Below, piece after piece: positions 1 to 7,438 of a stretch of 64,000 bases of DNA. This DNA is from Taishania sp965247975 (lineage in GTDB: Bacteria; Bacteroidota; Bacteroidia; Flavobacteriales_D; Crocinitomicaceae). The position numbers and the translations under genes were made by a program. Below the pieces are notes generated by a model, which saw only the letters and a list, made by a program, of their open reading frames with translations, did not search any database and was not told the origin of the DNA. The DNA lies in the NCBI GenBank assembly GCA_965247975.1, contig OZ252050.1, positions 3,038,001-3,102,000 on the forward strand, given 5' to 3'. How positions within the stretch are numbered: position 1 is the stretch's first letter; every line of letters begins with the position of its first letter.

Positions 1-291
1 TCAACGTTCGTAGCTATCGGAATTTTTGCTTCATCGCTGACAAGCAGTCAAATTGTTGCATTTATCGTGGCCATGTTTCTTTGTTGGACATTCTACGATG
101 GCTTTAATATGCTTGGATCTTTCAACTTAATGGGCGGATTCGACTCTGTTTTACAATACTTTGGAATGGTTCAACATTATGATTCCATTCGAAAAGGAGT
201 GATTGATACAAGTGATCTCATTTACTTTATTTCAGTCATTGTTTTGTTCATTTTTGCAGCATTAACCATTATTAAAACGTTAAAGAAATAA
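1..291 (+). CDS. gldF: GldF, gliding-motility ABC transporter permease (3' part only)
   Basis: The window opens inside this gene; frame 1 is open from base 1 and ends at TAA 289-291, so only about 96 C-terminal residues are seen. They contain hydrophobic segments and end in a transmembrane helix near ISVIVLFIFAALTIIKTLKK. The motif QHYDSIRKGVIDTSDLIYF is typical of the end of the GldF permease, which with GldA and GldG forms the ABC transporter linked to gliding in Bacteroidota. gldG follows after 2 bp, supporting the call. The true start lies upstream of the window; in-frame GTG and ATG codons at 67 and 73 are internal. Confidence 0.9.
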   Translation, partial: STFVAIGIFASSLTSSQIVAFIVAMFLCWTFYDGFNMLGSFNLMGGFDSVLQYFGMVQHYDSIRKGVIDTSDLIYFISVIVLFIFAALTIIKTLKK

Positions 292-293
292 TA

Positions 294-2075
294 ATGTCGA
301 AGGAAAATAAATATACACGAGGAATATTCAATTGGACATTTTTAGTCATTGTAGTTGTAGGACTTATTCTTGTTAACGTCGTAAGTTCATTTTTGTACAA
401 ACGATTTGACATGACTGTAGATCAGCGTTATTCGTTAGCTCAAGGAACTGTAGATTTTTTGTCGGACTCAACCCGCCTGCGCAGCAAAGTTACTGTGACA
501 ATCTACTTGGAAGGCAATATGCCATCAGAGATGAAACATTTCCGAAATGCGATTGAGGACAAACTAAAAGAATTCAAAGAATACGCTGGAGATAAAATTG
601 AATTTCAATTCAAAGATCCGAATATCGGTACGGAAACCGAGCAAAACACTTTGCATCAAAAGTTATATCGTGAAGGAAAAGGGTTGATTCCTATGGAATT
701 GATGTACCAAAAAGATGGTTCTCAAAGTCAAATCATGCTTTGGCCAGGAGCAATCATCAATTACGAAGGTGAGGACAAAAACGCGGTTCAATTTATGCCG
801 GGAACTCCAGCAGGAAGACCTTATCAATTGGATGGAATCACTGAAATGATTCAAAATTCAATGAACAATTTGGAGTATATTTTGTTAAGTTCTATTCGAA
901 GAGCAATTCAACTGGATCGTCAAAAAATTGGGTTCCTACAAGGCCATGGCGAGCTTACAGAACCACAAACAATCCGAGCTAGAACCTTGATTGCTCCCTA
1001 TTTTAGTACTGCAGATGTTACCATTAACGGACGATTGGATGCACTAGACGGATTAGACGGATTGGTAATCGCTGGTCCAAAATCTTACTTTTCGGACAAA
1101 GATTTATTCATCATTGATCAATTTGTATTGAAAGGCGGTCGATTGGTTTGTTTGTTAGATGCCTTGAATTTGCCTGAAGATTCGCTCAAAGCAAAGGGAA
1201 TGACGCATACAACACGCATCACGACAGGCTTGGAAAAAATGCTTTTTGACTATGGATTAAAACTCAACGATAATTTTGTCATCGATGCACGCTGCGCACC
1301 AATTGTGACGCCATTTGCCAAACAGTCCTTGCTGCCATGGTTTTTTCATGTGTTAGCAACTCCAACCAAACATCCAATTGCACGAAATCTTGAACCTGTT
1401 TCATTGAAATATGCGAACGAAATTCAGTTTGTGCAAGACGATCGATTTAGGTTATCACCTATTCTTACATCATCGACAAATTCCACAGTAACGGGAATGG
1501 CACCTTTGGTGAGTTTGGGAATGCCGCTCAATTATGGATCGAATCCTGAATTAGTTCCGAACACAAAAGATGAAAATAATAAACGTTGCTTGGCTGGACT
1601 TTCAGAAGGGACTTTCGATTCACATTTCAAAAATAGAATTGTCGAAGATTACACGAATAACAAGGCATCCGTTTTCATGGCGGAAGGCAAAGAAGAATCA
1701 AAAGTAATGTTGATTGGGAACAGTAGTTTCATTAAAAACAGCTATGATTCAATGCCAAACAAAGCTACTGGTCAAATGATGTATCGACCTATTCAAATCA
1801 ATGAATTGCGGATGGACCCAGCATTTGCTGAGTTAAAAATTCCACTTTTCTATGGAAATCAAGAGTTTTTTCAAAACATGATTGATTATGTAATGGGTGA
1901 AAATTCTGTGCTTGATATCCGTAGTAAACAAATAGACATTCATGAATTAGACAATAAGAAAATACAGGAAAATGCAGGTTTTTACAAGCTATTAAACATG
2001 ACCTTACCTTCCGCACTTGTGCTTATTTTCGCTTACATCATGAGTTTCATTCGTCGTAAAAAATATACCAATTAA
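294..2075 (+). CDS. gldG: GldG, gliding-motility ABC transporter auxiliary protein
   Basis: 593 residues, the expected size. An N-terminal transmembrane segment (about residues 14-34) is followed by a large extracytoplasmic ABC_transp_aux-type domain with the family motif FDMTVDQRYSLAQGT, and a second transmembrane helix sits near 568-586 before a basic tail (RRKK). GldG is known as the substrate-binding-like partner of GldA/GldF, required for gliding or surface adhesion in flavobacteria. It starts 2 bp after the gldF stop and ends 2 bp before the next ORF, so the three genes are almost certainly one operon. Nothing in the sequence looks broken. Confidence 0.93.
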   Translation: MSKENKYTRGIFNWTFLVIVVVGLILVNVVSSFLYKRFDMTVDQRYSLAQGTVDFLSDSTRLRSKVTVTIYLEGNMPSEMKHFRNAIEDKLKEFKEYAGDKIEFQFKDPNIGTETEQNTLHQKLYREGKGLIPMELMYQKDGSQSQIMLWPGAIINYEGEDKNAVQFMPGTPAGRPYQLDGITEMIQNSMNNLEYILLSSIRRAIQLDRQKIGFLQGHGELTEPQTIRARTLIAPYFSTADVTINGRLDALDGLDGLVIAGPKSYFSDKDLFIIDQFVLKGGRLVCLLDALNLPEDSLKAKGMTHTTRITTGLEKMLFDYGLKLNDNFVIDARCAPIVTPFAKQSLLPWFFHVLATPTKHPIARNLEPVSLKYANEIQFVQDDRFRLSPILTSSTNSTVTGMAPLVSLGMPLNYGSNPELVPNTKDENNKRCLAGLSEGTFDSHFKNRIVEDYTNNKASVFMAEGKEESKVMLIGNSSFIKNSYDSMPNKATGQMMYRPIQINELRMDPAFAELKIPLFYGNQEFFQNMIDYVMGENSVLDIRSKQIDIHELDNKKIQENAGFYKLLNMTLPSALVLIFAYIMSFIRRKKYTN

Positions 2076-2077
2076 TC

Positions 2078-3136
2078 ATGAAAAAGATTATCATTTTAAT
2101 TATTTCGCTGCTTGTTGTTGCTGGATTGGGTTGGTTTGCTTATGACCTAATGTCCAACAAAGGTACCTCCATCAAAACTGAATTGATTGATTTTGCGATC
2201 AAAGATGTTAGTAAAGTAGATAAATTCATCATTTCAGATGATTCTGGTAACAGTTTTGAGGTGATAAAAAAAGATGGACGTTGGACAGATAAAAACGGAA
2301 CATGTATCGGTCAAGAAAAGGTTGAATTTATCTTAGATGCCTTCAAGAACATTGAATTCAAAGGATATTTGAACGACAATGACATTGAACATCAAATCAC
2401 AAGAATGTCCGCAAAACACATTAAAGTTGAAATTTTTGAAGAAGGATCTTGGTCAAAATCATGGTATATTGGTTCTGCTACTCCCGATCATTATGGTCAA
2501 ATTATGCTGGTAGATTCTAAAGAATTTGGTAAATCTGACATCCCTGTAATTATGCAAATCAAAGGCATTAAGGGAATTATCGAACCACGTTTTTATGTCG
2601 ATCCAAGAAAATGGCAATGCACGAATATTTTCAAGTTGGAGCCTTCTGAAATCAAAAAAATTGATGTGAAATACATTCAAGAACCTTCACGAAGTTTCAC
2701 CGTTGAGAATTTTGGCAACACTTTTCGTGTATCGCAAGGAAATAGACTTTTGCCTGTTATGGACACTTCACGCATTTTCTTGTACATCAACAATTACAAG
2801 ATGATTCACTACAACATTGCGAATTATGTTCTCAATGACAAACAAGTGGATAGTTTGAAAAAATCAACTCCATTTTGTGTTTTGACAGTTGAAGAACGTA
2901 AAGGAAAAACGACCAAACTCCGCTTATTTAGAAATGTGGATGGATCAACAAGTTCTAACGAATTCGGTCAACCAGTCAACTACAATGGTGAAACCCTTTG
3001 GTGTGTTTTACCCTCTGGAGAGCCTGTGAAATGTCAGTATTTTGTGTTTCACCCGCTCTTGCTTGGACATATTTATTTCCCAATGGATATGAGCCAAGTG
3101 AATACTGGATCATACAAAGTTCCGACTCCAAAATAA
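2078..3136 (+). CDS. DUF4340 domain-containing protein (gldFG operon)
   Basis: 352 residues with an N-terminal membrane anchor (about 4-24), then an extracytoplasmic alpha/beta domain typical of DUF4340, including the recurring phrase about a redox- or ligand-independent 'VIKKDGRWT' element and WYIGSATPDHYGQIM. DUF4340 proteins commonly lie just after gldG-type or ABC_transp_aux genes in Bacteroidota, and this one starts 2 bp after the gldG stop. The function is not established; a role alongside the GldFG transporter at the inner membrane is inferred from the operon only. About 140 bp of sequence with no clear terminator separates it from dnaN. Confidence 0.8.
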   Translation: MKKIIILIISLLVVAGLGWFAYDLMSNKGTSIKTELIDFAIKDVSKVDKFIISDDSGNSFEVIKKDGRWTDKNGTCIGQEKVEFILDAFKNIEFKGYLNDNDIEHQITRMSAKHIKVEIFEEGSWSKSWYIGSATPDHYGQIMLVDSKEFGKSDIPVIMQIKGIKGIIEPRFYVDPRKWQCTNIFKLEPSEIKKIDVKYIQEPSRSFTVENFGNTFRVSQGNRLLPVMDTSRIFLYINNYKMIHYNIANYVLNDKQVDSLKKSTPFCVLTVEERKGKTTKLRLFRNVDGSTSSNEFGQPVNYNGETLWCVLPSGEPVKCQYFVFHPLLLGHIYFPMDMSQVNTGSYKVPTPK

Positions 3137-3247
3137 TCAAGACCGTTGCAAAAAACATTAGTCTTCCTTACTTCAAATTTGGATTGATTGTTAATAAGTA
3201 AGTATAAAATTTGAGTCATGCGAACCACATTTTCAGCGGATGTTTGC

Positions 3248-3255
3248 TAACTTTA
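3248..3255 (+). promoter_or_regulatory. Possible -7 box for dnaN
   Basis: TAACTTTA, one mismatch from the Bacteroidota -7 consensus TAnnTTTG, lies 20 bp before the dnaN ATG. No convincing TTTG -33 element sits at the usual 17-23 bp spacing, so this is tentative. Confidence 0.35.
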
Positions 3256-3275
3256 TTCCTTAAATTATTTTTGAA

Positions 3276-4394
3276 ATGAACTTCATTACTTCAAGTACAC
3301 TTTTATTACGCCATTTACAAAGCATTTCGGGAGTTTTGAGCACAAGTAATTCGCTCCCAATTTTGGATAATTTTCTTTTCGAAATCACTGACAGTCAGTT
3401 AACAATCACCGCTTCAGACTTAGAAACGACCATAAAAACAAGCATGGAAGTTGAAGCAAATGAACCAGGTAAAATTGCCATTCCAGCAAAAATTTTGTTG
3501 GATGTTTTGAAAAATTTGCCGGATCAGCCTTGTACTTTTTCTATAGACAAAGATACCCACGGAATTGAAATTGCTTATGACAATGGAAAATCTAAAATGG
3601 TTGGATATAACGGTGATGAATTTCCTAAAACACCAGCCGTTGAGAATAGTTCATCTGTAGTAATTTCCGGAGAAATCATTGGTTCAGCTATTAATAAAAC
3701 ACTATTTGCAACAGGTAACGATGATTTGCGTCCTGTGATGAGTGGTGTATTTTGTCAATTTAGCCCAAGTGATATCGTTTTCGTAGCGACAGATGCACAT
3801 AAATTGGTACGTTACCGTCGTGAGGATTCTCAAGCTTCAGGTAGCTCATCGTTCATTTTACCAAAAAAACCATTGAACTTATTGAAGTCAACTGTTTCGG
3901 ATGATGAAGAAGTGAAAATTGAATACAACGAATCAAACGCAGCGTTCACTTTTGGAGATATCGTGATGATTTGTCGTTTGATCGATGGGAAATATCCAAA
4001 CTATGAAGCTGTGATACCGAAAGAGCATCCAAATGTGTTGACTATCGATCGTTTACAGTTTTTGAGTTCAATTCGTCGTGTTTCTATTTTTGCAAACAAA
4101 ACAACGCACCAAATTAAATTGAAACTTGCAGGTTCTGAATTGGCACTTTCTGCTGAAGATTTGGATTTCTCTAATGAAGCAAATGAGCGTTTGACTTGTA
4201 ATTACAATGGTGACGACATGGAAATTGGATTCAACTCTCGTTTTTTGATGGAAATGTTGAACAACATCGACACAAAAGAAGTAAAACTAGAAATGAGTGA
4301 GCCAAGTCGTGCAGGACTTTTAATGCCTGTAGATGGAGCCAACAAAGCAGAAGATATTTTAATGTTGGTGATGCCAGTAATGCTGAACAAATAA
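3276..4394 (+). CDS. dnaN: DNA polymerase III subunit beta (sliding clamp)
   Basis: 372 residues, full clamp length. The N-terminal region shows the typical LLRHLQSISGVLSTSNSLPI and LDNFLFEI motifs, the middle domain has DDLRPVMSGVF and ATDAHKLVRY, and the C-terminus ends in the clamp signature LVMPVML. The protein forms the dimeric ring that tethers the replicative polymerase to DNA. It is a single gene here, without dnaA or recF next to it, as is common in Bacteroidota. The start ATG is preceded by a plausible -7 element and the gene is followed by a clear intrinsic terminator. Confidence 0.97.
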   Translation: MNFITSSTLLLRHLQSISGVLSTSNSLPILDNFLFEITDSQLTITASDLETTIKTSMEVEANEPGKIAIPAKILLDVLKNLPDQPCTFSIDKDTHGIEIAYDNGKSKMVGYNGDEFPKTPAVENSSSVVISGEIIGSAINKTLFATGNDDLRPVMSGVFCQFSPSDIVFVATDAHKLVRYRREDSQASGSSSFILPKKPLNLLKSTVSDDEEVKIEYNESNAAFTFGDIVMICRLIDGKYPNYEAVIPKEHPNVLTIDRLQFLSSIRRVSIFANKTTHQIKLKLAGSELALSAEDLDFSNEANERLTCNYNGDDMEIGFNSRFLMEMLNNIDTKEVKLEMSEPSRAGLLMPVDGANKAEDILMLVMPVMLNK

Positions 4395-4432
4395 TTGCTT
4401 TTGATCCTTTTTAGCAAGGAAAACAAAAACCA

Positions 4433-4471
4433 AGGGGCTGAGTTTTAAACTTGGCCCTTTTTTATTTTTTT
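4433..4471 (+). terminator. Intrinsic terminator after dnaN
   Basis: An imperfect stem AGGGGCTGAG / CTTGGCCCT with a TTTTAAA loop is followed by a run of T residues (4458-4470). It lies about 40 bp after the dnaN stop codon. Confidence 0.75.
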
Positions 4472-5139
4472 GAATCGTCGCAAATTTACCACTAAATCAT
4501 TCCCTAGCTGATTAATTTGAATTTTAAACATTAAGGCGTTTAGGACATAAAGAGATTTAAACTAATAACACAATGTAAATATTTATCAATGGATTTGAAT
4601 TTCTAGTTACTTAGTCGTTGTAAAATTAAGTACCAACCTCGCGGTTTTTTAAGATCTGCATGAAAAATACTAGTGGCATTTCGCGCATCGAATATCTTTC
4701 TCACAACGCCGCCGGCGTTCTTAATGATCTCGCATGAAGCATCGAGACAAGTCAATCAAATACCCTTACTTCCCTTCACTTCTTAATGTTTTAATTAATC
4801 AGTTGATTATCAATTGTTTTGACTGTAACTGCTTGATACATGTGGTAAGTATGCGACGAGTCAATTTATTTTTATAAAAGTAATAGAGTCATAAACAATT
4901 AAGTTCTTTTTTAACCTAGCGGTTCTACTTCGTGGTCATGATAAAAAAGAAGCAACTTAGCGAAGCGATTTCATGAAGACAAATAAAAAAGAATTACAGC
5001 CTGACCGCCAAAGGCAGCAGTGAAGCTAATAAAAAAATCTAGTACCGATTTAAGCCGTTCGGAGAAAATCCCCGTTGAAATGATTCACTGCATGCCTGCT
5101 CAGTTTATTAGAAATTTTAAAAACCAAAATCTCTGAGAC
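4472..5139. other. Long intergenic region without a convincing gene
   Basis: About 670 bp between the dnaN terminator and the terminator of the OmpA-family gene. All six frames are closed apart from short fragments, and I see no RNA gene. The only recognisable content is a 42-bp segment at 5028-5069 that recurs in inverted orientation at 36996-37036. The remainder is AT-rich with scattered words resembling decayed repeat sequence. Confidence 0.5.
5028..5069 (+). repeat. Dispersed ~40-bp intergenic repeat, copy 1
   Basis: Aligned without gaps against the reverse complement of 36996-37036, about 31 of 39 positions match, including the words TCTAGT and AGCCGTTCGG followed by GAAAA. Both copies are intergenic. 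The length and orientation are read directly; the nature of the element is unknown. Confidence 0.55.
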
Positions 5140-5170
5140 AAAAAAAAGGTTGCTCATCTGAACAACCTTT
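5140..5170 (-). terminator. Intrinsic terminator of the OmpA-family gene
   Basis: A perfect 8-bp stem AAAGGTTG (5145-5152) / CAACCTTT (5163-5170) is followed, in the minus direction, by eight T residues. It sits 22 bp past the stop codon at 5192. Confidence 0.85.
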
Positions 5171-5191
5171 CTCACTATTTTCAAGTGAAAA

Positions 5192-6379
5192 TTATCTCAC
5201 TTTAAATTCTACTCTACGGTTTTTAGCTTCTTTAATATCCGTTTCATCTGTTTCCAATATCTCCGAGCTCTCCGTATCCGAACCTTGAGGTGAAGCCATC
5301 AAACGAGATTCTGGAATTCCTTTTTCAACCAAGTAAAGAACTACTGCATTCGCTCTTTTCGAATCCATTCCTGAATACGCTACTTTTTGAAGTCCAACCT
5401 CATCTTCCAACGCATCGCTGTACGCTTTGATTTGCAATCTCATAGATGCATCTGCTTTCATTTGCTCAGCAATTACATCTAAAGCATCAGCAGCACCTTG
5501 CGAAATGTCATTTTTACCAAAACCAAAGTGAATGGTATGTGCTTCGATTTTCTCTCTTGGCGTCATTTCATCGTTGATTTTTGCAGCACGTTGATAAACC
5601 GTTCTTGAGTATTGATTAGCATCGTCTTCAGGAGCACACTCACACGGATGATCTTCATCTACCAAAGTAATTGAGACGTTGTCAACGTAATAATAAGCTG
5701 CAATTACTTGAGCTACTTTTACATCTGTTTGTTTTTTGTTGCGCTCATTTTTAGTATTTTCATTGCTTGAAAAATTACCAATTGTGATGTATTTTTCACC
5801 ACCTTCAGCTTCGTAAACGCCACACACTTGTTCCCAACCATACGTTGCATTGAACACTTTGTTTGATGGATGTAAAACCATTGCTTTGTCAATGATACTC
5901 ACTTTCTCTTCTGTTCCAAATGGTTTCTTAGAAATGTGCATTCCGATTTGATTCGAAGCATATTTAGAACCTTCAGCCATTGAAACATCAAAGGTCACAC
6001 AGTATTTTGTTCCTTTTTTCATTGGAACACTCAATTTGTTTGAGATGTATGAACGCTGCATTTTATCTCCGTAAGAAAACGCGATGAATCCTGCATAATT
6101 TGCTCCTTCTTTGGCATCTTCTTTTCCATAAATATTAGTTGGCACAGCGATATCTGGAACTTTTTTATTTGGTGTGAACAAATCTGCTCTTACTCCAGTT
6201 GGAGACATCCAGCCTGTTGCATTTTCGATGCTTCCCAATTTTTTTGGTTCTTTCATCGTAGATTCAAATCCACCATTCGGAACTAAATTTTCTGCTTCCT
6301 GCGCAAATGCAGAAGATGCAGCTATTCCGAAAACACAAAACGCAATTGTTTTGCTTACTTTGTTAAAACTGTAGTTCAT
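5192..6379 (-). CDS. OmpA-family outer-membrane/peptidoglycan-linked protein
   Basis: 395 residues. A signal peptide (about 1-26, ending ASSAFA before QEA) leads into a region containing NLVPNGGFE, typical of carbohydrate-binding-like beta-sandwich domains in Bacteroidota surface proteins. The last ~110 residues are an OmpA/MotB domain, with FGKNDISQGAADALDVIAEQ, the SDA..EDEVGLQ element and the closing NRRVEFKVR, which should bind peptidoglycan. The start ATG lies inside the end of hemE (17-bp overlap), implying translational coupling or simply a tight junction. A strong terminator follows. The role is probably cell-envelope anchoring; the ligand of the N-terminal part is unknown. Confidence 0.85.
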   Translation of the reverse strand: MNYSFNKVSKTIAFCVFGIAASSAFAQEAENLVPNGGFESTMKEPKKLGSIENATGWMSPTGVRADLFTPNKKVPDIAVPTNIYGKEDAKEGANYAGFIAFSYGDKMQRSYISNKLSVPMKKGTKYCVTFDVSMAEGSKYASNQIGMHISKKPFGTEEKVSIIDKAMVLHPSNKVFNATYGWEQVCGVYEAEGGEKYITIGNFSSNENTKNERNKKQTDVKVAQVIAAYYYVDNVSITLVDEDHPCECAPEDDANQYSRTVYQRAAKINDEMTPREKIEAHTIHFGFGKNDISQGAADALDVIAEQMKADASMRLQIKAYSDALEDEVGLQKVAYSGMDSKRANAVVLYLVEKGIPESRLMASPQGSDTESSEILETDETDIKEAKNRRVEFKVR

Positions 6380-7397
6380 AATTTTTAACCGTTTTTATAA
6401 ATGTTTTTACCTTCTCTGGGTCAACATCAGGATAAACCCCGTGACCTAAATTAACAATATGTCTTGAACTAGTAAACGAATTCAGCATTTTTTTTGTAAT
6501 CTTTTCCACTTCGCTATGTGAACTGTACAAGGCACAAGGGTCTAAATTCCCTTGCAGCGTGCGTGTTTCACCGATTTCTTTTCGAATTTGAACTGGATCC
6601 ATGTTCCAATCTAAACCAACCGTATTGCAATTCAATTTAGCAATATCAGCCACAGAAGATTGTGCTCCTTTCGAAAATAACGTAAGTGGAACTTCATTCA
6701 CCGCATTTGCTATTTCGTTTAAATATTTCAATCCAAATTCAGCATATTGATCGTGTCCTAAAATCCCAGCCCAAGAATCAAATAATTGAATCATGTGAGC
6801 TCCAGCTTTTATTTGCGCTTTCAAATACTGAATTGTTACTCTTGTAATTCTACTTAGCAACTCATGTGCCAAAGTTGGATTTGTGTACAATAATTTGCGT
6901 GATTCAGAAAAGGTTTTTGAGCCATGACCTTCAACCATATAGCAGAATATTGTCCATGGCGCACCTGCAAATCCAATCAGTGGTACTCGCCCATTCAGTT
7001 CTTTATTTGCCAATCGAATTGCTTCAAGCACATATCCCAATCGGTCTTCGATGTCGAAATCAACTTCGGCGAATTTCAATCCACTTTCGTCTTTGATTGT
7101 TTTTTCAAACCAAGGACCTCGTTGTTCCAACATCTGATATTCCAATCCCATGGCCTCAGGAACGACTAAGATATCTGAAAAAATAATGGCTGCGTCGACA
7201 TCCAAAAGATCAACAGGTTGTACTGTCACTTCTGCGGCGAATTCTGGTGTTTCAACAAGTTCTTTGAATCCGGAAAGTTTGCTGCGCACAGCTCTGTATT
7301 CTGGTAAAATTCGACCAGCTTGGCGCATAAGCCAAACAGGATAACGTTCAATTTGTTCTCCTTTGGCAGCGCGAATAATTAAATCATTTTTTAACAT
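6363..7397 (-). CDS. hemE: Uroporphyrinogen decarboxylase
   Basis: 344 residues, full length. It carries the N-terminal signature PVWLMRQAGRILPEYR, the FSDILVVPEAMG segment with the catalytic aspartate region, the second signature GFAGAPWTIFCYMVEG, and the C-terminal NLGHGVYPDVDPEKV. The enzyme decarboxylates the four acetate groups of uroporphyrinogen III to give coproporphyrinogen III in haem synthesis. A -7 box at 7403-7410 immediately precedes the ATG, so it probably has its own promoter despite following an outer-membrane receptor gene by 41 bp. The 3' end overlaps the OmpA-family gene by 17 bp. No other haem genes are near. Confidence 0.97.
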   Translation of the reverse strand: MLKNDLIIRAAKGEQIERYPVWLMRQAGRILPEYRAVRSKLSGFKELVETPEFAAEVTVQPVDLLDVDAAIIFSDILVVPEAMGLEYQMLEQRGPWFEKTIKDESGLKFAEVDFDIEDRLGYVLEAIRLANKELNGRVPLIGFAGAPWTIFCYMVEGHGSKTFSESRKLLYTNPTLAHELLSRITRVTIQYLKAQIKAGAHMIQLFDSWAGILGHDQYAEFGLKYLNEIANAVNEVPLTLFSKGAQSSVADIAKLNCNTVGLDWNMDPVQIRKEIGETRTLQGNLDPCALYSSHSEVEKITKKMLNSFTSSRHIVNLGHGVYPDVDPEKVKTFIKTVKNYELQF

Positions 7398-7402
7398 CCT
7401 CG

Positions 7403-7410
7403 CAAAGATA
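7403..7410 (-). promoter_or_regulatory. -7 box of hemE
   Basis: On the minus strand this reads TATCTTTG, a perfect match to TAnnTTTG, 5 bp before the hemE start codon. A TTG lies about 24 bp further upstream, slightly beyond the usual spacing. Confidence 0.6.
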
Positions 7411-7438
7411 ATGATTCAAACGAAAAATGGCATTCAAT

